A DNA stretch of 64,000 nt from Cryptomeria japonica. Taxonomy: Eukaryota; Streptophyta; Pinopsida; Cupressales; Cupressaceae. Below the pieces are notes generated by a model. The model was not told the DNA's origin. It ran no database searches and saw nothing but the letters and a program-made list of their open reading frames with translations. The stretch is taken from assembly GCF_030272615.1 (NCBI RefSeq), contig NC_081405.1, positions 576,744,252-576,808,251 of the forward strand, read 5' to 3'. The stretch's first letter is position 1. The number at the start of each line of letters is the position of its first letter. The translations under genes and the position numbers were made by a program. Positions 58,597 through 64,000 of the stretch are shown one piece after another.

Positions 58597-59113
58597 AAGA
58601 CATAAAGCATTCAACAGTTTCCAAAGACTTTGAGGGTTTGAGAAGTGACTTCCCTTTGCTTAGGGATGTAATAATTTTTACTAGATGGGTTAGGCTAATT
58701 TAGAAGGGATTAGAAGAATATAGAAGGGGGTTTAGAGAGGCAAGTAGATGTAGGAAAATGCCAGTGGATGAGGGGTAATTCTAATTAAAATAAATTACTT
58801 TATTTCAACAAAATAGATGAAAGTGGGGGATTTAAATAAATTACATTTATTTATTTGAAGTGAACAATTTAATTAAATATAAATTTAATTAAAAAGAGTA
58901 GAAGGGCGATTTTAATTAAATAAAGTGATTTAAATAAATTCAATTAAATGATATGAAAGGCCTAAGTGAATTTAATTAAATAAATTGAATTTATTTAATC
59001 AAATAGATGAATGTGAATGGTTTAATTAAATTTAATTTAATTAAATAGAGGAATGAGAATAAAATGAATATTAAATATTCACTTAGGAAAGTGGTCATTT
59101 TTATACTTCTACA
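58597..59113 (-). repeat. Gypsy-2 3' LTR, inner part
   Basis: On the minus strand it starts tgtagaagtataaaaatgac at 59113, directly after the polypurine tract. It contains clusters of aattaaattaaataaa-type sequence like those in the first element's LTR, although the two LTRs are not alignable over their length. Continues at 54361 across the CACTA insertion. Confidence 0.75.
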
Positions 59114-59127
59114 TTTTGCCCCTCTTT
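59114..59127 (-). other. Gypsy-2 polypurine tract
   Basis: Minus-strand aaagaggggcaaaa, identical to the first element's tract at 37008-37021, immediately before tgtag. Confidence 0.8.
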
Positions 59128-59734
59128 GAAGTGACGTGTGTGCACATGTTAGTTCAAAGAAAAATCTGATGTGTTGCCAAAATTTGATCGATGTGATGTC
59201 GCGTGTCGAGATGTTGATGTCATACCCCAGATTTGATGAATGATATTGATGATGCCCCCTTGGGAGATGAATAAAAAAAATCAAAAATTTTGTTGAGTTG
59301 ATAATCGTTGTAGATTTGATCGCATTTTAAAATTTTGTAGGTTTTTAATGTGTGCCAATTGATTCATCTCCCGATAATGATGATTGCTAGTGTTAAAAGT
59401 GAGAGAATGAGAAAAATACATGCCCCACCTACTAACCCTAGTTTACTTTTACCCTATAAAAAGGTAAAAAGTTATTTCATTTGTATAATTTGCACCTTTT
59501 TACTTTTGGTGAGAGTGATATTTGGAGAGTAACAAGATGTTGGTTACCTATGCTTCGCACCGATTCGAGCACATTTGTTGATACCGGAGGCCCACCATGT
59601 ATGGTCCACCTATAAGTCATCTAAATTTTGCCTCTTTTTCTTTTTGTTTTGTTGATTTTGGTCACGTTTTTAATTTTTTTGTGTCAAATTTTCACAGTTT
59701 AACGTGTCCGGTCTGTCTCTTAGTGCATACAATA
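59128..59734. other. Gypsy-2 region between polypurine tract and array
   Basis: No conserved protein. By analogy with the first element a short first PMD exon would lie here on the plus strand, but I find no convincing ATG exon followed by gtaagt. Confidence 0.4.
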
Positions 59735-60065
59735 CAACAGTTAGCGCGTAGGGTTAGCGAACTAGTGTACCATCTAGGAGTCATCGGGTAGCGTCTCGCA
59801 GGTTTAGGGTAGTGCATAGGGTAGAATAGCATGTAGGGATAACAGGGTGGCGCATGCGGGGAAAAGGGTAGCGCGTAGGGTAACCTAGCGCATAGGGTTC
59901 ACAGGTTAGCGTAGAGGGTAATTGTGATAGCACATAGTATAACCTAGCGCATATGGTAAATTTTTTAGCGCGTAGCCAAGTTTAGTAAGCGTATAGGTGG
60001 CAGCATAGCACATGGGAGGATTTTCTTAGTGCATGAGTAGAAAAATAGCTAGAAAGTAGTAAAAA
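59735..60065 (+). repeat. Short-motif array (t)agcgcatagggt
   Basis: About sixteen copies of a 12-14 bp motif, tagcgcatagggt with variants (tagcgcgtaggg, gtgcataggg, agcgtagaggg), spaced about 18-30 bp. The sequence differs from the cagacgcgcct array of the first element, but the position is the same: between polypurine tract and PMD coding region. Confidence 0.75.
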
Positions 60066-60690
60066 GGTGGCAATGCGGGGGGAAAACTAGATAAAGTAAG
60101 ATAATTGGGGGGTGGGTAGGTATTTGCCAAGTGCTCTGGGATGGGTGTTTAGCCAATTTTGTGCCTGATGTGCTGATGTGCAATTGTTTGATAGATGTTT
60201 GAAATTTCTCTTGTTGTTAAAGTACGAAGCTGATTGATTGAGTCATGATCCTGATTTTCTATTGATTTGGATTGTGGATTTTTTCCTTGCCATTGAATTT
60301 GATGTCCGATATGAGTTTTGATTCATGATTTTTGATATGGATCCTAATATGGATTTTTGAGTTTGTGTTATTGGTCTTTGGATATGAATGCTCGAAATGG
60401 TCCTTGCATTATGGGTGTTGATGTTTGATATGAAACTTGATTTGATACTTGCATTGTTTCAAGATGATTTGGTTTAGATTTTGATATAGGATTCTTCGAT
60501 ATGAGACTTGATTTGATATTGATGTTCTGATTTCGATATGGGATTTCATTTTTGATATGAAACTTGATTTGATATTTTGTTGTTACAAGTTGATTTGATG
60601 TTGGATATATCGGATAGATGTAAAAAGTTATATGTGGACATGTTTAGCTGTTACAAGAATGGCTTGGCATGCTGCAGTCATGAGAATGAT
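60066..60690. other. Gypsy-2 spacer with gatatg-rich sequence
   Basis: Frequent 'gatttgat', 'gatatga' and 'tttgatatg' phrases give a loose repeat (60230-60610). No protein is recognised. Confidence 0.4.
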
Positions 60691-62550
60691 TTCTGAGACA
60701 ATGGTCTTTGATTCCTCGATTGACATAGCCAGATAGGGATATTATTGAGAGTTTTGGGTTATCCTCTTTGTTGGACATGCCTCGGTATATCATTAACTGT
60801 GGTTTGTTGACAACGTTGGCAGAGAGGTGAGATTATAGTCACCCCAGAGGATTGTTATCGGATTCTACGGATTCCCATGATTGGAGCTATATTTCCTTAT
60901 GAAAAGACCAAAGAGGATGGGATAGAGGCTCTTTGCCAAATTTTCCATGGTGATCAGATTTGTGGATATGATATCCATTGGTAGGAGTTCATAGATTTTG
61001 ATTATGCCCCACTACCCCTGGTACTAGTAGGTTTTGTAGGTGGCTTATTGTATCCCTACCATAGGTCAAAGGGACTGGCAATGGGATGGGGATTGGTGCT
61101 TGAGGATATGGTGACACAAGGTCACAGGTTTGCATGGGAATCTAGCATGTTGGCCCATCTATATAGAGATCTCCATCAGGAGGTGTATTTAGGATATAAT
61201 AGTTTATTATTCGAGGTCACATTATTACAGGTGTGGGCTTGGGAGCACATTCCCGCAATGAGGACACCTAGAGACATGGATAGGCTAGTTGGTCAGGTGT
61301 ATGCATATGGGTACACATGGATAGTTATCCAACGTAAGCTAGGAAAGCTAGAGCATTGGAGGAGGGTGTTGGATGACATTGGTATGGTCATCTAGAGACC
61401 GTATATGGATTGGAAGGTATGAGCGGGGGATGGGATAGAGATTCCCTATGTATATGTGTCACAATACTTGATAGGGCGAATGATGTTTATCATTGAGAGG
61501 TTCTTGCACAGCCAAGTTCAGTGATAGTATGGTCGAAAGCAGGGTGTACCGCATGAAGCATGTTTATATGCTCGTTAGAGGTAAGATGTGCCAGAGTGGG
61601 GTCTGACTATTGATAGTGCAGCAGTGGTGGAGGAGTACATGCATTTGGCCGGATAGATAAGGGACTATGGATTCAAAGTGGTAGATGCTGGGATGACAAT
61701 AGAGTTTGGAGCGCTCTTCATGGCCCATGCCATAGCACAAATATTAGATCTGGCAGAGATGATTCCCTCTTTTGATGATGATGAGGATGAGAAGCCTAAG
61801 AGGCTAGGGAGATGGAAATATGAGGGAGATGAGTTGGATGAGGGATATGGGAATGGTGGAGGAGATGACAGGGGAGATGGGAGGGGAGGTGGTAGAGGGA
61901 GATAAGGAGATAGAGGAGTGGGTGAAGGAGACAGAGGGAGGATTCAAGGGATGGAGGAGATGGAGGAGATAGAGGGAGGACAGGAGGTGGATTAGTCAAG
62001 CGAGTAGTTGGTGAGGGAGGGAGGAGTGGTTTGGTGGTTGGAGGTGGTGGAGTTGGCTGGTCGAGCGAGGTGATAGCAACTGTGGGTGGAATGGATGAGT
62101 TTAGGCAGCCAACTCAGAGGAGGAGATAAAATGTATTACCTCCATCGGCCTAGGACAGGGACAGCAATAGGTGGTACCATGACACAGGTACCCGTTCAGG
62201 TGTGGGTACCCACCCACCGAGAGGACGCATAAATTAGGTCCCTATAGTTTTCAGTGCAGCAACTTTAGGTATAGGCACTGGCTCAACAACGCCAGATTAC
62301 GTAGATTACCATTTATCGGGATACGGTGATAGAGTGCTTAAGTCGAGAAAAGACACAGGCAGATAGCCTGGAGAGATTGGCGGCTGGTGGTTCTATGAGA
62401 GACACACTAAGAGATATGCAGTATGCAGACAAGGAGGATGAGTAATACACGTGTTTATATGAGGAGATACTTCCTAGAGATCACAGAGCTCCTAGCTATG
62501 TTGCAGTGAGATCCACCCATGAGATCCAGGTGCCGGGACATGTGCTGTGA
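60691..62550 (+). pseudogene. Antisense PMD gene of the second Gypsy element
   Basis: On the plus strand (antisense to its element) the PMD fold is recognisable: PDRDIIESFGLSSLLDMPRY near 60733, GLLTTLAER near 60810, then a deletion of about 12 residues, then PEDCYRILRIPMIGAIFPYE near 60845. An open stretch follows (61048-61395): MGWGLVLEDMVTQGHRFAWE, MLAHLYRDLHQEVY, LLQVWAWEHIPAM, KLGKLEHWRRVLDDIGMV. These align block by block with the first element's minus-strand gene. PYVYVSQYLIGRMMFIIERF near 61444, an acidic Gly-rich linker (61770-61905) and a charged C-terminus (to about 62548) complete it. Stops near 60722, 60984, 61393 and later, plus the deletion, make it non-functional here. Confidence 0.82.
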
Positions 62551-62659
62551 GACCATTAGCGTCAGGAGATGGTCATACTTGAGAGATTTGTTTCCATTGT
62601 ATTTTGATCATTTGTGTTGTATTTTGATAGACATGACATCTTTTGTATATTTTCACCCT

Positions 62660-62821
62660 TTTTGAGATATATATACGACACCAATTTTCCGATCCACATG
62701 TCATGTATTTTTATGGATGATGATTTATGCATTGATATGATGGTTCCATGATGATGATGATATGATGCTTAGATAAATGTGCTTGATTTGATATTTTCTT
62801 GATATGACTGATGATGATGAT
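62660..62821. other. gatgatgat-rich spacer
   Basis: Short gatgatgatat and gatatgatg repeats downstream of the PMD gene; no gene. Confidence 0.5.
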
Positions 62822-62950
62822 GTTGTGAGATGTATCTTGAAAATGAGATGTATGATAATGATATGTTGTGAGATGTATCATGAAAATGAGATGTATGATA
62901 ATGATATGTTGTGAGATGTAACTTGAAAATGAGATGTATGATAATGATAT
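62822..62950. repeat. Tandem repeat, three exact-length 43-bp units
   Basis: Units start at 62822, 62865 and 62908 (gttgtgagatgtatcttgaa...), each 43 bp with one to two differences. Located in the second Gypsy element's internal region. Confidence 0.9.
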
Positions 62951-64000
62951 GCAATTAATTTGTAAAATGATATGCAACTAATTGATCATCCTCATTCTAT
63001 CATTTATCATTCCTGTATAGTCACATGTTTTTTCTTTTTTTGTGTTTATCATCATTGAGCTGTTGATATGTTCAAAAATTCATACAAGAAACATGGTATA
63101 GTTGAACCATAATGACCGGAGAAAAATTTACATGGATTTTGATCTTGCAAGATGGCACAAGCATCAAGGTATAATTGAACCAAGATGAGTTGAGTGTTGC
63201 TTGCATATAAATAGACAAGATTAAATCATTTGTATGTGCAAAGTGGAACAATGTCTTCAGTGATATGTTGTGAATCACGTCTCGAGACAAGTATTTTCAC
63301 AGTATAAGTGATCACCTCACAGACAAAAAACTAAAAAATATCGAACTCTCCAACCACTTTCTCTAGCTCAATGCATCATTGAGAAAATCTAGGGGATCTA
63401 GTAATTCAAAAGGTTCAAGTCCAAAAATATTCAAAAAATTCATGCAAGATGTTTAACAAATTATACTTCAGAAAATCATCCATTATGTGTGTTGAAGTTG
63501 TCAATCAGATCAGTGTGTTTCACTTTCTTGGCTGTTGGAGTTCTTTGTTGATAGGATTTTCTTAGCGTGCTATGATTCTTATTTGTTTGAAGTCAGATGA
63601 ATGTTGGCCCTAGTTACGGATACTGATCAATGTGGATATGTACAGTGATTACCAAGCCATGGTGGGATATAATGAATTGATTTTTAGATAAGCAAGGATA
63701 GTGACTGCGCTAAGTATGTCCTAGATAATGTTATTTATAAAGTATTGGGTGATGGACAATGGTTATGACTTTTGGATACAAAAGATATGAGTAATAATAT
63801 ATACAGGAGTTGTTCTCTCACAAGTAGCACCTATTTCCAAGTTTTCACCATTTGTTTTTATTGCACCTTTTTGTTGTTTTGATTTTTTGGTATTTTTCAC
63901 TTTTTCCGTGCATTAGACCACTCAAGTATAGTATTTCTTCAGATGGATGATGTTGGTAGGTTTGTTGATCACATCTTGTTCTAAAGTTTTTAGCTTATAG
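62951..64000. other. Gypsy-2 internal spacer to window edge
   Basis: No conserved protein on either strand. By analogy with 32207-34039 of the first element this is the spacer between the PMD gene and integrase; integrase coding should begin beyond 64000 on the minus strand. Confidence 0.45.

Larger units (their letters stand above)
53477..64000 (-). mobile_element. Second Tat-like Gypsy element, minus strand, partial
   Basis: Element in the opposite orientation, cut by the window's right edge. Its 3' LTR (53477-54364 plus 58597-59113) is interrupted by a CACTA transposon. It is followed inward by a polypurine tract (59114-59127) identical in core to that of the first element, a tandem array and an antisense PMD gene. 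The coding region (gag-pol) would lie beyond 64000. The outer LTR border (tgtaac... at 53477) is inferred from the TG...CA rule and a TATA box, and its TSD cannot be tested here. Confidence 0.75.

Overview
This 64-kb window looks like a transposon-dense intergenic stretch of a large seed-plant genome. A gymnosperm is my best guess, but that is inference: no intact host gene, organelle gene, tRNA or rRNA is visible to anchor the taxonomy. The sequence is AT-rich. Nearly every long protein-like stretch belongs to a retrotransposon, a DNA transposon or a decayed fragment of a host gene.

Layout from left to right. Positions 1-2400 hold a degenerate tandem repeat (about 420 bp units) and an unassigned 202-codon ORF that ends in a non-LTR-retroelement-like tail. 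Two minus-strand non-LTR insertions follow, with perfect 15- and 17-bp target duplications (2623-4312 and 4775-6740). Next is a plus-strand LINE with endonuclease, reverse transcriptase and zinc-finger parts (about 6908-11225). A second, 5'-truncated LINE (12216-15640, 16-bp target duplication) carries an extra ORF downstream of its RNase H domain. A 995-bp terminal-inverted-repeat element lies at 15824-16818. A minus-strand Arg/Cys-rich protein built of 49-residue repeats lies at 17400-18540, and part of its 5' end is duplicated 26 kb away at 44040-44396.

The centre is a nested insertion. A Copia element (19882-41702, TSD cattc) is split by a young Tat-lineage Gypsy element (21498-37800, TSD gttgg, LTRs 779 bp each with only six differences, all transitions). 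The Gypsy element has gag, protease, reverse transcriptase, two RNase H domains and integrase in one reading frame. That frame is interrupted by ten nonsense codons and one frameshift. Between integrase and the 3' LTR it carries an antisense plant-mobile-domain (PMD) gene with a clear candidate intron. Minus-strand fragments of host genes (diacylglycerol-kinase-like and PPR-like) flank the Copia element.

The right part (41-53 kb) is decayed sequence plus (GA)n and (TA)n microsatellites. From 53477 to the window edge lies a second Tat-like element in the opposite orientation. It has the same polypurine tract and the same antisense PMD gene, next to a tandem array of different sequence. A 4232-bp CACTA transposon (54365-58596, TSD aag) has inserted into its 3' LTR, and this transposon carries a broken copy of a DRM-type DNA cytosine methyltransferase.

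The most interesting pattern is the recurrence of the antisense PMD gene with an adjoining short-motif tandem array in two independent, diverged Gypsy elements. Next is the capture of DNA-methylation-pathway coding sequence by a CACTA element. All readings come from manual inspection, so domain names rest on motif recognition and were not confirmed by database search.
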